Shown: piece after piece, positions 24,544-33,572 of the stretch
Layout of the letters: each line of letters opens with the position of its first letter
Position numbering within the stretch: the first letter of the stretch is position 1
Origin: Candidatus Fermentibacter sp.
GTDB taxonomy: Bacteria > Fermentibacterota > Fermentibacteria > Fermentibacterales > Fermentibacteraceae
Direction: 5' to 3'
DNA length: 63,537 nt
Assembly: GCA_030373045.1 (NCBI GenBank)
Contig: JAUCPW010000050.1
Span: forward strand, 1 to 63,537
The notes under the pieces: generated by a model
Told to the model about the DNA's origin: nothing
Database searches by the model: none
The model's input: the letters and a program-made list of their open reading frames with translations, nothing else
Position numbers and translations under genes: made by a program

Positions 24544-25594
24544 CGTCATTTCCATGGCACTCCTGCCGTTGATGGCGGCCGGATGCGGGCGGGGACCCGC
24601 GCCGGAGCACGATCCGGTGCCCGTTCTCATACAGGTGGTCGAAACCGCCTCGATCACGGGCACGGTGATCGTGCCGTGCCGGCTGGAGGGCTCCGACGAG
24701 GCGGTCCTGGCCGTTTCGACACCCGCGACAGTCACTTCGGTCCTCGTGTCCGAAGGCGACGCCGTCGAGGAGGGTGACATCCTCATGACGATGGAGACGG
24801 ACGGACTGCACTCCGCCGGCATTTCCACCGCTGCAGCCAGGGTCTCCGCCGCCCGTGCCGCGCAGGAGTACGCGGCAGGCAGCCTGGCCCGGGCCGAGGA
24901 TCTTTTCGAAAGCGGGGCACTCTCCGAGAGCGGGATCGAGACGGCCCGCGCATCGGAAGCCTCGTCGCAGGCAACACTCGGCCTCGCGAGGGCCGGATAC
25001 CAGCAGGCTGTGTCGGAGGCTTCGCTGGGGCAGGTGAGGGCGCCCTTCGCGGGCACCGTGACACGGGTGTGGGCCAGGACCGGCAATCCCGCGTCGGGGA
25101 GCCTGGTGGCCCTGGCCGGCGGTGAGGTGCTCGAGGCGTCCCTGGGCTTCGCCCCGTGCCGGCTGCGCCAGCTGTCCGAAGGCCAGCCGGTCTTCCTCGA
25201 GACAACGGTCTATCCAGGCGAGCTCTTCGACGGAGTGATCACGGCCGTTTCACCGTCGGTCGACCCGGTATCGGGCCTGGCCTTCTGCACGGTTCAGTTC
25301 GGCAACGCCGACGGCAGGCTCAGATCGGGCATGAGCGGCACCGCGACAGTGGCTCTCTCGACCGTCACCGGAGCCGTGGTGGTCCCGCAGTCCGCGATGG
25401 AGAGGCAGCCCGACGGAGGCTGGCGGGTGGCGGTGTCCGAAGGCGGCATCTGCCGGTTCAGAACGGTGGAGGCGGGGATGCAGGACGGGTTCGACTGGCA
25501 GATCCTGTCGGGGCTCTCGGAGGGTGACAGCCTGGTGGTCTTCGGGATCAACCGCGCATTTGAAGGCTGCAGGCTCGTGGAGGCGGAGATATGA
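24530..25594 (+). CDS. RND efflux periplasmic adaptor (membrane fusion protein), lipoprotein
   Basis: 354 aa. Lipoprotein signal with probable lipidated Cys19 (LMAAGC). The biotinyl-lipoyl half-motifs (VSEGDAVEEGDILMTM and VRAPFAGTVTRVWARTGN) flank a short alpha-hairpin (about 100-165), then the beta-barrel (GQPVFLETTVYPGELFDGVI) and a membrane-proximal domain. It links the RND pump to an outer-membrane channel, which is not encoded nearby. It overlaps tetR and the pump gene. Confidence 0.88.
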   Translation: MRRPDVISMALLPLMAAGCGRGPAPEHDPVPVLIQVVETASITGTVIVPCRLEGSDEAVLAVSTPATVTSVLVSEGDAVEEGDILMTMETDGLHSAGISTAAARVSAARAAQEYAAGSLARAEDLFESGALSESGIETARASEASSQATLGLARAGYQQAVSEASLGQVRAPFAGTVTRVWARTGNPASGSLVALAGGEVLEASLGFAPCRLRQLSEGQPVFLETTVYPGELFDGVITAVSPSVDPVSGLAFCTVQFGNADGRLRSGMSGTATVALSTVTGAVVVPQSAMERQPDGGWRVAVSEGGICRFRTVEAGMQDGFDWQILSGLSEGDSLVVFGINRAFEGCRLVEAEI

Positions 25595-28500
25595 GCCTCC
25601 CGGCGCTGGCGATAAACCGCAGGGTGACTTTCCTGATGGTGTTCCTGCTGATGACTGGCGCAGGCGTGTTCGGCATCACGCAGCTCGGCCTCGACTACCT
25701 CCCCAAGGCCGACCTGGGACAGGTGATGATCATCACCGCCCTGCCCGGCAGCGGACCCGAGGAGGTGGAGACCCTCGTCTCCGAGGTGCTGGAGGATGCG
25801 GTCAGCGGCGTGGAGGACGTGGACTGCGTGGAATCCGAGAGCAGGGCGTCCCTGAGCACCGTGACGGTGGATGCGTCTCTCGGGGCGGACATCGACCAGG
25901 TGCTGGACGACGTGAAGGAGGCGGTGGACAGGAGCCAGACACTCCTGCCCGCAAATGCGACGGACCCCGTGGTCTTCGCCCTCGAGAGCAGCATGAAGCC
26001 CCTGATGATCGTTAGCTTCTCGAGCCAGACCCTGTCCAGCGCCGGGCTCCGCCGCCTGGTGGAGGACGAGGTGCAGCCGGTGCTGAGCCGCGTGGGCGGC
26101 GTGGCCTCGGCGGACATCTCGGGCGGCGAGGTGCGCAGCATCAACGTCACGGTCGACCCCGTCCTGACATGGGAGCGCGGGATATCCATCGCGCAGATCT
26201 ACGGAGTGCTGTCCGCGGTGGACGCCGACCAGCCCGGCGGCAACCTCGAGGCCGGCGGGCTCGACATCTCCATCAGCGTGCGCAGCGGCTTCCACAGCCT
26301 CGACCAGATCCGGGAGCTCGTGGTCGGTGCCCACGGAGGCGTGCCGGTGCGCCTGGGCGACGTGGCGCTCGTCGAGGACGGCTTCGAGGACCCATCGAGC
26401 ATCTCTTCGCTCGATGGCGCCAACACCATCATGCTCGTGTTCCGCAAGAGCGCCGACGCGAACACCGTGAACACCTGCCGGAGCCTGGAGGCCGAGGTGG
26501 AGCGGATCTCGGCGTCCTACACCGGCCAGTTCGAGACCGGCATCGTCTACAGCCAGGAGGACTACGTGAAGTCCTCCATGAATTCGCTGCTGGAGACCGG
26601 GATACAGGCGATGGTGCTGGCCGCCGTAGTCCTGCTGCTGTTCCTGGGTTCGCCCGCGAACGCCGGCATCGTGAGCATCTCGATGCCGCTGTCCTTCATC
26701 ACCACGTTCGCGTTCATGTACGCCTTCGGGGTGAACCTCAACATCATCTCCCTCGCAGGCCTCTCGATCGCGATCGGGATGATCCTGGACAACTCCGTGG
26801 TCGTGCTCGAGAACATCCACAGGCTGCGCAAGGATGGCGCCGGCGTGAGGGAGGGTTCGGAGAAGGGCGCCACCCAGGTCGGGATGGCGGTGGCCGCCTC
26901 GACCCTGACCACCGTGGCGGTGTTCATCCCCATGCTCTTCGTGAAAGGCCTGACGGGCCAGGTCTTCAGGGACCTCTCCATAACGATAGTCTGCGCCCTG
27001 ATGATAAGCCTCTTCAACAGCATGACCTTCGTGCCCCTCCTGGCCGGGATGTCCACGAGGATAGTCAAGACGCACCGGAAGGGCTCGCCTCTCCAGAAGG
27101 TCCAGGATCTGATCCAGGCGCTGGAGGAGAAGTACGCCGGCTGGCTCTCGTGGTGCCTCGCGCACAGGAGGCTCACCCTCCTCCCGACCGTGGGGGCCTT
27201 CCTCGGCTCGATGCTGCTCGTCGGGCGCATACCGACCTCCTTCATCCCCGACGTCCAGGAGGGCATGATGACCATCACGGCCTCCGCACCCCCCGGAACG
27301 GGCCTGGACGTGACGGACAGCCTGGCCATGGTGATGGTCGATTCGATCGAGGGGGTCTTCACGCCAGGCGACCTCGTCCATACCAGCATGACCGTGGGCA
27401 GGAGCGCGGGGATCTCCGCGGCGTTCGGGGCCGACGCACCCAACCGCATCGATCTCGTCTTCTACTTCGCCCCGGAGAAGGACCTCACCAGGCAGGTGGA
27501 CGACTACCAGGAGCCCGTGAGGGAGGTGCTCGACGCCGTGCCCGGCCTGACCTACACGCTGACCACGGGCATGGGGTTCAGCACCGGCAACCCGATACAG
27601 ATCGCCATCTACGGCAGCGACCTCGAGGACCTGCTCGCGAGGGGAGCGACCCTGAAGGCGGAACTCGAGCGCATCCCGGGCACGATCGACCACGAGTCGA
27701 GCCTCGACGAGTGGGTGGACCTCATGCGCTTCACACCCGATCCCGCGGTAATGTCGCAGAGGGGGGCCAACCCCGCGGCCATTGCGGCCGAGGTGACTCT
27801 GGGGGTGATGGGTCTCGACGCCTCCACGTACTACGAGGGCGACGAGGATCTCGACGTGCATCTCGCCTTCGACGACCGGGCGGTCTCGAGCCGCGAGCGC
27901 ATCCTGGGCCTCCCCGTGTCGGGGGCGCCGCTGGAGAGCTGGGGCACGCTCTCGACCGACCTCGTGCCCAACATGATCTGGCACAGGGACAGGAGCAGGA
28001 GCGTGCTCGTGTCGTGCGGGATAGAGGGCAGGGCCCTGGGCGACGTTGGGGGGGACGTATACGCGATGATGGACACGCTCGACCTGGGCGGCGCGAGATG
28101 GGAGCTGCTCGGCGACATCCCCGACCAGAAGGAGTCCTTCTCGAGCATGGCCATAGCCATATCCGTGGCGATCTTCCTGGTCTTCCTCGTGATGGCGGTG
28201 CAGTTCGAGTCGCTCAAGGAGCCGTTCCTCCTGATCTTCGAGATACCGATGGCCATGATCGGCGTCATCCTGGTGCACGTGCTGACCGGGATGACCCTTG
28301 GCCTCACCTCGCTGATCGGCATCCTGATGCTCGCGGGCATCGTGGTGAACAACGGGATCGTGCTCGTCGACTTCGCCAACCAGGAGATGCGCTCACAGGG
28401 TCTCTCCCCCGTGGAGGCCGTGCTCGACGCCGGCAGGAAGAGGATGAGGCCCATCCTGATGACGGCGAGCACGACCGTGTTCGCAATGCTGCCCCTGGCG

Positions 28501-28659
28501 CTGATGTCCACCGGCAGCTCCGGCCTGTGGTCGCCCATGGCGCGGACGGTCGTGGGCGGGATGGTCGTGGCCACGCCGCTGACGCTGCTGATCCTGCCGG
28601 TGATGTACGTGCTCATGGCGGAGCGCAAGAACCGTGGAAAGGCGGCCGGCGATGCCTGA
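25591..28659 (+). CDS. RND superfamily efflux transporter (AcrB/MexB-like)
   Basis: 1022 aa with the expected twelve-helix, two-large-loop layout. Typical segments are the N-terminal NRRVTFLMVFLLMTGAGVFG, GSGPEEVETLVSEVLEDAV in the porter domain, GLSIAIGMILDNSVVVLENI in TM4 and GILMLAGIVVNNGIVLVDFAN in TM10. The conserved Asp lies in the TM4 motif. It is proton-driven and exports drugs, lipids or metabolites. The ATG overlaps the adaptor stop. Confidence 0.92.
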   Translation: MSLPALAINRRVTFLMVFLLMTGAGVFGITQLGLDYLPKADLGQVMIITALPGSGPEEVETLVSEVLEDAVSGVEDVDCVESESRASLSTVTVDASLGADIDQVLDDVKEAVDRSQTLLPANATDPVVFALESSMKPLMIVSFSSQTLSSAGLRRLVEDEVQPVLSRVGGVASADISGGEVRSINVTVDPVLTWERGISIAQIYGVLSAVDADQPGGNLEAGGLDISISVRSGFHSLDQIRELVVGAHGGVPVRLGDVALVEDGFEDPSSISSLDGANTIMLVFRKSADANTVNTCRSLEAEVERISASYTGQFETGIVYSQEDYVKSSMNSLLETGIQAMVLAAVVLLLFLGSPANAGIVSISMPLSFITTFAFMYAFGVNLNIISLAGLSIAIGMILDNSVVVLENIHRLRKDGAGVREGSEKGATQVGMAVAASTLTTVAVFIPMLFVKGLTGQVFRDLSITIVCALMISLFNSMTFVPLLAGMSTRIVKTHRKGSPLQKVQDLIQALEEKYAGWLSWCLAHRRLTLLPTVGAFLGSMLLVGRIPTSFIPDVQEGMMTITASAPPGTGLDVTDSLAMVMVDSIEGVFTPGDLVHTSMTVGRSAGISAAFGADAPNRIDLVFYFAPEKDLTRQVDDYQEPVREVLDAVPGLTYTLTTGMGFSTGNPIQIAIYGSDLEDLLARGATLKAELERIPGTIDHESSLDEWVDLMRFTPDPAVMSQRGANPAAIAAEVTLGVMGLDASTYYEGDEDLDVHLAFDDRAVSSRERILGLPVSGAPLESWGTLSTDLVPNMIWHRDRSRSVLVSCGIEGRALGDVGGDVYAMMDTLDLGGARWELLGDIPDQKESFSSMAIAISVAIFLVFLVMAVQFESLKEPFLLIFEIPMAMIGVILVHVLTGMTLGLTSLIGILMLAGIVVNNGIVLVDFANQEMRSQGLSPVEAVLDAGRKRMRPILMTASTTVFAMLPLALMSTGSSGLWSPMARTVVGGMVVATPLTLLILPVMYVLMAERKNRGKAAGDA

Positions 28660-29494
28660 CAGGACGGGGATCTGCGCGGCACTGATCCTTGTGTGCGCAT
28701 GCGGAGGCCGCAGCCCCGGGACCGGTGACGCAACGGCGGTTACGGTGCCTTCGGACGCCGCTCCGGAAGAACACGGCACGGTCTCTGCCAGCGTGCGCGT
28801 GGAGGCCTGCGACGAGGCGCTCCTGTTCGGCTCGGGCCGGGTGACCGGGGTCTTCGTGGAGGAGGGCGACTCCGTCTCGGCGGGCCAGGTCCTGGTCGGC
28901 CTGTCGGGAGATGCTCTCGTTGACGGAGCGGTGGCCGCCGGGTTTTCCGGAGTCGAGGCAGCCAGGGTCGAGGCTTCCAACGCGGAGGCAGCGTACAGGC
29001 GCTGCTCCGAGCTCTTCGAGGCAGGGGCGCTCAGCAGCGAGCAGATGGAGGGCGCAGAGACGGCCATGCTGGCTTCCCGGTCCACCCTCCAGGCGGCGAG
29101 GGCCGACCTGTACGGCGCGCTCTCCGGCCGCAGCGCATCCACGGTCGATGCGCCGTTCGACGGCGTGGTCGGGCGGGTGTGGGCTAGCGAGGGTCTGATG
29201 GCCGGCCCCGAACCCCTCGTGATGGTCACGGGCGGATGTGGATTCGTGCTCCGCGCTCTTCTGCCCGAGAGATACATCGGATCCTTCGAGATCGGAGATC
29301 CCGCCGGGTTCGAGACGACTGCGCTGCCGGGGGAGGTCTACGGGGGGGTCGTGACCTCCGTGTCGCCGGCGATAGATCCGGTCACCGGCCTGCTCCCGCT
29401 GACTGTCACTCTCGACGACTCTTCGGGCACGCTCTTCCCGGGCATCTACGGCACGGTCAGGATCGATCCGGGATGGGAGGGGGACGAGCGGTGA
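28652..29494 (+). CDS. Second RND membrane fusion protein, short lipoprotein
   Basis: 280 aa from the ATG at 28652, overlapping the pump stop by 8 bp. Probable lipidated Cys17 (VCAC). Lipoyl half-motifs VEEGDSVSAGQVLVGL and VDAPFDGVVGRVWASEG and the barrel motif GDPAGFETTALPGEVYGGVV match the first adaptor. It ends after the barrel, with no membrane-proximal domain. Two adaptors around one pump suggest a heteromeric adaptor ring or substrate-specific variants. Confidence 0.83.
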   Translation: MPDRTGICAALILVCACGGRSPGTGDATAVTVPSDAAPEEHGTVSASVRVEACDEALLFGSGRVTGVFVEEGDSVSAGQVLVGLSGDALVDGAVAAGFSGVEAARVEASNAEAAYRRCSELFEAGALSSEQMEGAETAMLASRSTLQAARADLYGALSGRSASTVDAPFDGVVGRVWASEGLMAGPEPLVMVTGGCGFVLRALLPERYIGSFEIGDPAGFETTALPGEVYGGVVTSVSPAIDPVTGLLPLTVTLDDSSGTLFPGIYGTVRIDPGWEGDER

Positions 29495-29541
29495 GGGGTG
29501 GGCGGCGACGGAGGGCGGAGGCGGGGCGAAGGCTCCGCGGT

Positions 29542-29570
29542 TTGACCCGGTGAGGGCTTCCGGCTATCAT
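29542..29570 (+). promoter_or_regulatory. Strong promoter of the C10 protease gene
   Basis: TTGACC (29542-29547, five of six), a 17-bp spacer and TATCAT (29565-29570, five of six) lie 53 bp before the start. This is one of the best sigma-70-type matches in the window. Confidence 0.7.
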
Positions 29571-29623
29571 CCCTGCGGAACTCCCGATCCCCGCATCATG
29601 GACCGAAACGGCAGGAGACAGGC

Positions 29624-31087
29624 GTGATCCAATACGCGAAGTTGCTGATGCTGGCCGGGGCTGCCATGGCGGTCGCCGCCGCCCCGGTGACACCCGCGGA
29701 TGCCGGGCTGGCTGCGAACCACAGACTCGAGCGGGACGGCATGGCCGGCTCCTTCACGATCGATGGTGTATCCGGGCTTACGGGCAATGACGGTACGATG
29801 CTCGCGTATGTGTTCGACCTCTCCCCGTCGGGCTACGTGGTGGTCTCGGCTGATGACGCCATGCCTCCAGTGCCGGCCTACTCCTACTCCTCGGATTTCG
29901 GCAGCGGCGAGGGGCAGACGTTCGGCATGTCCGACCTCCTGGCGATGGACATCGAGAACAGGATGGCCTGCGCCGGGATGATCTCCGAAGAGGCGGCCCT
30001 GGCGAACGCCCGCTCGTGGGAGGCCGCGACGTCCGGTCTCGTCGATCCGGGATTCCCGGTGATGCTCGAGCAGTGGCCGGCGGCTGGCACCACTCCCACC
30101 GGGGGCTGGCTCTGGGAGAACTGGACCCAGGGCTCCCCATACAACGCCTACTGTCCCATGGATCTGACCTCGAGCTCCAGGAGCGTGGCGGGATGCCCCG
30201 CAGTGGCGATGGGCATGATAGTCGACAACCTGGAGACGACCAACTCCACGCGGTTCTCCGACTCGGACGACTACCACCACGTATACCTCGAGAACTACTG
30301 GATCGACGACGACTGCGTTGCACACGACTTCCCTGACTGGTCCGAGCTCAACGACATGCTCGACATCCTCGACACCCACTACGAGCAGTCCACGCCCCTC
30401 ACCAACTCCGACAAGGCCGCCCTCGTGTTCGCTTGCGGGTCGGCCTGCAAGCAGGTCTATTCCGCCTCGGGCTCGGGCACCTTCGGCGTGGGGCAGGCCC
30501 ACGACGCATACACCAGGTTCGGGTTCGAGAACTGCGAACTGCTCGATGCGGAATCCGACAGCCTGTTCGAGAAGCTGTCCCAGAACATGATGGACGCCCT
30601 ACCGGCCCATCTCGCGATAGTCGACGCCGCATGGCAGTACGGGCACAACATCGTGGTGGACGGCTACAACACCGACGACTACTACCACTTCAATTTCGGC
30701 TGGGGCGGCTCCACGAACGGCTGGTACCAGTTCCCGCTCAGCGGCATGCCCTACCAGATGAACATCATCGAGGGGCTGATCCTGAACATCTACCTCGACT
30801 CCACGGGCATCGATCCGGCCGATCCCGATGCATCGGTGTCGCTGTCGTGCCCGTCCAACCCGTGCCCGTCGACCCCGTCGGTTTCGGTAGAGCTCGCACG
30901 GCCCGGAAACGTGGCCGTGAGGGTGTTCGGAATCGACGGAAGGCTCGAAGGCATCCTCGTCGACGGCAGCCTCGGAGCCGGCAGCCATGCGCTGGCCTGG
31001 CCGGGCAGCCTGCCTTCGGGGGTCTACATCGTGAGGGCCGACGCCGGCTCCTCCTCCGACACGCTCAGGCTGGTGGTGCTGGAATAG
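29624..31087 (+). CDS. Secreted C10-family (streptopain-like) cysteine protease with sorting domain
   Basis: 487 aa. Signal peptide at residues 1-27. The propeptide-like region contains FDLSPSGYVVVSADDAMPPVPAYS, typical of the C10 pro-domain. The mature domain has a candidate nucleophile Cys191 in VAGCPAVAMGM and His341 in WQYGHNIVVDGY, followed by YYHFNFGWGGSTNGWYQ. Residues about 405-487 are a Por-type sorting domain (VFGIDGRLEG ... GVYIVRA ... LRLVVLE). It is the second extracellular cysteine protease in the window, which points to protein degradation as a lifestyle trait. Confidence 0.85.
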   Translation: MIQYAKLLMLAGAAMAVAAAPVTPADAGLAANHRLERDGMAGSFTIDGVSGLTGNDGTMLAYVFDLSPSGYVVVSADDAMPPVPAYSYSSDFGSGEGQTFGMSDLLAMDIENRMACAGMISEEAALANARSWEAATSGLVDPGFPVMLEQWPAAGTTPTGGWLWENWTQGSPYNAYCPMDLTSSSRSVAGCPAVAMGMIVDNLETTNSTRFSDSDDYHHVYLENYWIDDDCVAHDFPDWSELNDMLDILDTHYEQSTPLTNSDKAALVFACGSACKQVYSASGSGTFGVGQAHDAYTRFGFENCELLDAESDSLFEKLSQNMMDALPAHLAIVDAAWQYGHNIVVDGYNTDDYYHFNFGWGGSTNGWYQFPLSGMPYQMNIIEGLILNIYLDSTGIDPADPDASVSLSCPSNPCPSTPSVSVELARPGNVAVRVFGIDGRLEGILVDGSLGAGSHALAWPGSLPSGVYIVRADAGSSSDTLRLVVLE

Positions 31088-31140
31088 CCGGGAACGGCGC
31101 GGCGGCCGGCTGCGGCCGGGCTGCGACAACCCCGCAGGAC

Positions 31141-31713
31141 AGAGCGAGATGCCCCTGGGTGGACCTCGCGAAACCGCTCTACGTCGATTACCACGACAGG
31201 GAGTGGGGAGTCCCGGTCCACGACGACAGGCTCTGGTTCGAGTTCCTCGCCCTCGAGAGCGCGCAGGCCGGCCTGAGCTGGTACACCGTGCTCCGCAAGC
31301 GCGAGAACTACCGCACGGCCCTGGACGGATTCGATCCCGGGATGATCGCCAGCTACGACTCGAAGAGGATCGAGGGTCTGCTCCAGGATCCCGGCCTGAT
31401 CCGGAACAGGGCGAAGATGAACGCGATAGTCGGGAATGCCCGGTGCTTCCTGGCGGTCCGGGAGGAGTTCGGGTCGTTCGACTCCTACATCTGGCGCTTC
31501 ACCGGCGGGCGGCCGATCGTGCACGAGATAAGGGGCCCGGGCGACTACAGGGCGACGAGCCCCGAATCGGATGCGCTCAGCGCAGACCTGAGGGCGCGTG
31601 GCTTCGGATTCGTCGGCTCGACGATCTGCTATGCCCACATGCAGGCCACCGGGATGGTGAACGACCATGCCCTGGGCTGCTTCAGGCGCGGCGAGATAAT
31701 GGCGGGATACTAG
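31141..31713 (+). CDS. tag: DNA-3-methyladenine glycosylase I (Tag), start unclear
   Basis: About 190 aa. Conserved Tag segments run from RCPWV through YHDREWGVP, LESAQAGLSWYTVLRKRENYR, RNRAKMNAIVGNA, GFVGSTICYAHMQA and VNDHALGC. The zinc ligands Cys (RCPW), His (YHD), His and Cys (NDHALGC) are all visible. It removes 3-methyladenine from alkylated DNA. No in-frame ATG, GTG or TTG exists between the preceding gene and the conserved RCPWV; the first is GTG at 31159, which would cost the N-terminal Cys ligand. A 1-base error near 31147-31155 or a non-canonical start are possible. The stop shares CTAG with the hypA stop. Confidence 0.85.
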   Translation, partial: RARCPWVDLAKPLYVDYHDREWGVPVHDDRLWFEFLALESAQAGLSWYTVLRKRENYRTALDGFDPGMIASYDSKRIEGLLQDPGLIRNRAKMNAIVGNARCFLAVREEFGSFDSYIWRFTGGRPIVHEIRGPGDYRATSPESDALSADLRARGFGFVGSTICYAHMQATGMVNDHALGCFRRGEIMAGY

Positions 31714-32060
31714 CTCGGGCCGGCCTGTGACGTCTCGATGCTCTCCACGGAGCACTCGCGGCCGGACAGCACCTGCTTGAACACCCCGCCGCAGGCCGGG
31801 CAGCAGGCCGCGAGGTCCGAGGCCTCATACGATGCGCCGCATTCCGCGCACTTCACCACTGCAACGGTCGGCCTGATCCTGAGCACCGGCCGCCCGAAAC
31901 CGCGCTGTGAGGCCATCTCGGTGAAACAGAAATCGAGCGCCTCCGCGGAGACGCCCGAGAGCGGCCCCAGCACGAGGTCGACCGCCCTCAGGCTCTCCCT
32001 GTGCCCGAGCGCCTCCTCGACCACGTCCAGGATTTCGGAAGCTACCGACAGTTCGTGCAA
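31710..32060 (-). CDS. hypA: Hydrogenase nickel-insertion protein HypA
   Basis: 116 aa, the usual HypA length, with a TTG start at 32060 that supplies the conserved M-HELSVA N-terminus (nickel-binding His2). GGAGGG lies upstream. The C-terminal zinc site is CAECG ... CPACGG. With HypB it delivers nickel to the [NiFe] large subunit. It is transcribed away from hypC, and its stop overlaps the tag stop through CTAG. Confidence 0.9.
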   Translation of the reverse strand: MHELSVASEILDVVEEALGHRESLRAVDLVLGPLSGVSAEALDFCFTEMASQRGFGRPVLRIRPTVAVVKCAECGASYEASDLAACCPACGGVFKQVLSGRECSVESIETSQAGPS

Positions 32061-32129
32061 GAGAACCCTCCGGAAGGCTCCTGGGCCCGGGCACTTATAA
32101 CGCGGCATGCCGCCCGTGCACAGCCGTGC

Positions 32130-32160
32130 GCCCCTAAGGGTCCCGGAGGGGCTTTCTTTC
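32130..32160 (+). terminator. Terminator-like hairpin in the hypA-hypC gap
   Basis: A 6-bp stem GCCCCT (32130-32135) and AGGGGC (32147-32152), 11-nt loop, then TTTCTTTC. There is no plus-strand gene immediately upstream, so it may stop transcripts reading through from tag antisense to hypA, or act as a leader element. Confidence 0.4.
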
Positions 32161-32180
32161 GGCGCAACCAGCCTTATACT
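32152..32180 (+). promoter_or_regulatory. Possible hypC promoter
   Basis: A good -10 TATACT (32175-32180) in the context GCCTTATACT, but the -35 region (CTTTCT, 32152-32157) is poor. On the other strand GTTATAAGT near 32093-32101 could be the hypA -10. Both are tentative. Confidence 0.3.
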
Positions 32181-32232
32181 TGGGTGTCGACCAGGACGAG
32201 CTGCCGTTCTCCTCTCCGACCGGAGGTGGCCC

Positions 32233-32481
32233 ATGTGTCTGGGAGTTCCCGGTGAGATCGTCGAGATCTCGGGGGACGACCAGATTTCCCGCACCGCCAG
32301 GGTCAGCTTCGACGGAGTCATCCGGGTGGTCTCCCTCGCAGGCATCCCCGAAGCCGTCGTCGGTGACTACGTGATAGTCCACGCAGGGTTCGCGCTGAAC
32401 AGGCTCGACAGGGCCGAGGCCGCCAGGGTGATGGAACTCATCGACGCACTCCGGGCCTGCCCCGGGGAAACCCAGCCGTGA
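32233..32481 (+). CDS. hypC: Hydrogenase maturation chaperone HypC
   Basis: 82 aa. Begins MCLGVPGEIVE, with the essential Cys2, and has the OB-fold typical of HypC/HybG. It carries the Fe(CN)2CO unit with HypD and docks on the large-subunit precursor. GGAGGT precedes the ATG at 32233. Its stop overlaps the GTG start of hypD. Confidence 0.94.
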   Translation: MCLGVPGEIVEISGDDQISRTARVSFDGVIRVVSLAGIPEAVVGDYVIVHAGFALNRLDRAEAARVMELIDALRACPGETQP

Positions 32482-33572
32482 AACTCCTCGAGGAATACAG
32501 GGATCCCGCGACGGTCCGCCTCCTGGCAGACGCAGTCGCACGCATCGCTACGAAGCCGTGGAGGCTCATGGAGGTGTGCGGGGGGCAGACCCATTCGATC
32601 CTGGAGAACGGGATCGACTCCCTCCTCCCCGATGCGATCACCCTCGTCCACGGGCCCGGCTGCCCTGTCTGCGTCACGCCGGCCTGCTCCATCGACACGG
32701 CCGCGGGCATCGCCTGCAGGCACGAAGCGGTTGTCTGCACCTTCGGCGACATGCTGCGCGTTCCCGGGGCCGCCACGGACCTGATGACGGCCCGGTCGGC
32801 CGGGGGGGACGTACGGATCGTCTACTCGCCCATGGACGCCCTGGGGATGGCCCGGTCGGATCCCTCCCGCGAGTACGTCCTCTTCGCCGTGGGTTTCGAG
32901 ACCACCGTGCCGGTGACAGCCACCGCAGTCCTCCGGGCGCGCGCCTCGGGAACCGGCAATTTCACCGTTCTGAACGCGCACGTAAGGGTGCCCCCCGCGC
33001 TCGAATGGATACTCAGGATGCCGGACTGCGCCGTGGACGGCGTGCTGGCGGCCGGACACGTCTGCGCCGTCACCGGATACGAGGAGTACGAACCCATGGC
33101 GGCCAGGCACTCCACGCCCATCGTCGTCACGGGGTTCGAGCCGGTCGACATCCTTCAGGGCATCCTGATGTGCATCTCCATGCTCGAGGCGGGGGAGGCC
33201 CGCGTGGAGAACCAGTATGCGAGGGTTGTCTGCAGGGAGGGGAACCCCGCCGCCATGGCCATGGCCCGGGAGGTCTTCGAGCATGCTGACGCCGACTGGA
33301 GGGGGCTCGGAGTGATCCCCGGGGGCGGATGGGCCTTCAGGGAGGATTTCAGGAGCTTCGACGCCGCATCGAGGTTCGGAGCCGTTCCGGACCCCCCCGA
33401 TCCCGGGGACGGGATCTGCATGGCCGCGAAGGTGCTCACCGGAGTCCTCGAACCGACGTGCTGTCCGGCATTCGGACGGGAGTGCACGCCCGGCAGCCCG
33501 CTCGGCGCCCCGATGGTCTCTTCGGAGGGCGCCTGCGCGGCATACTTCAGATACAGGGGAGGTGGCCGGTGA
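32478..33572 (+). CDS. hypD: Hydrogenase Fe-cofactor assembly protein HypD
   Basis: 364 aa, full length, with a GTG start overlapping the hypC stop. Conserved motifs are MEVCGGQTHS, HGPGCPVCVTP, the GFETT segment, NAHVRVPPAL and the C-terminal [4Fe-4S] cysteines (CCPAFGREC). HypD is the scaffold on which the iron receives CN and CO ligands. It ends in TGATG, shared with the start of hypE. Confidence 0.95.
   Translation: MKLLEEYRDPATVRLLADAVARIATKPWRLMEVCGGQTHSILENGIDSLLPDAITLVHGPGCPVCVTPACSIDTAAGIACRHEAVVCTFGDMLRVPGAATDLMTARSAGGDVRIVYSPMDALGMARSDPSREYVLFAVGFETTVPVTATAVLRARASGTGNFTVLNAHVRVPPALEWILRMPDCAVDGVLAAGHVCAVTGYEEYEPMAARHSTPIVVTGFEPVDILQGILMCISMLEAGEARVENQYARVVCREGNPAAMAMAREVFEHADADWRGLGVIPGGGWAFREDFRSFDAASRFGAVPDPPDPGDGICMAAKVLTGVLEPTCCPAFGRECTPGSPLGAPMVSSEGACAAYFRYRGGGR

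Noticed and set aside
25294-28278. A 994-codon minus-strand open frame opposite the RND pump
   Set aside because: Same shadow effect; the plus-strand frame is a clear RND transporter and the minus product has no recognisable motif.
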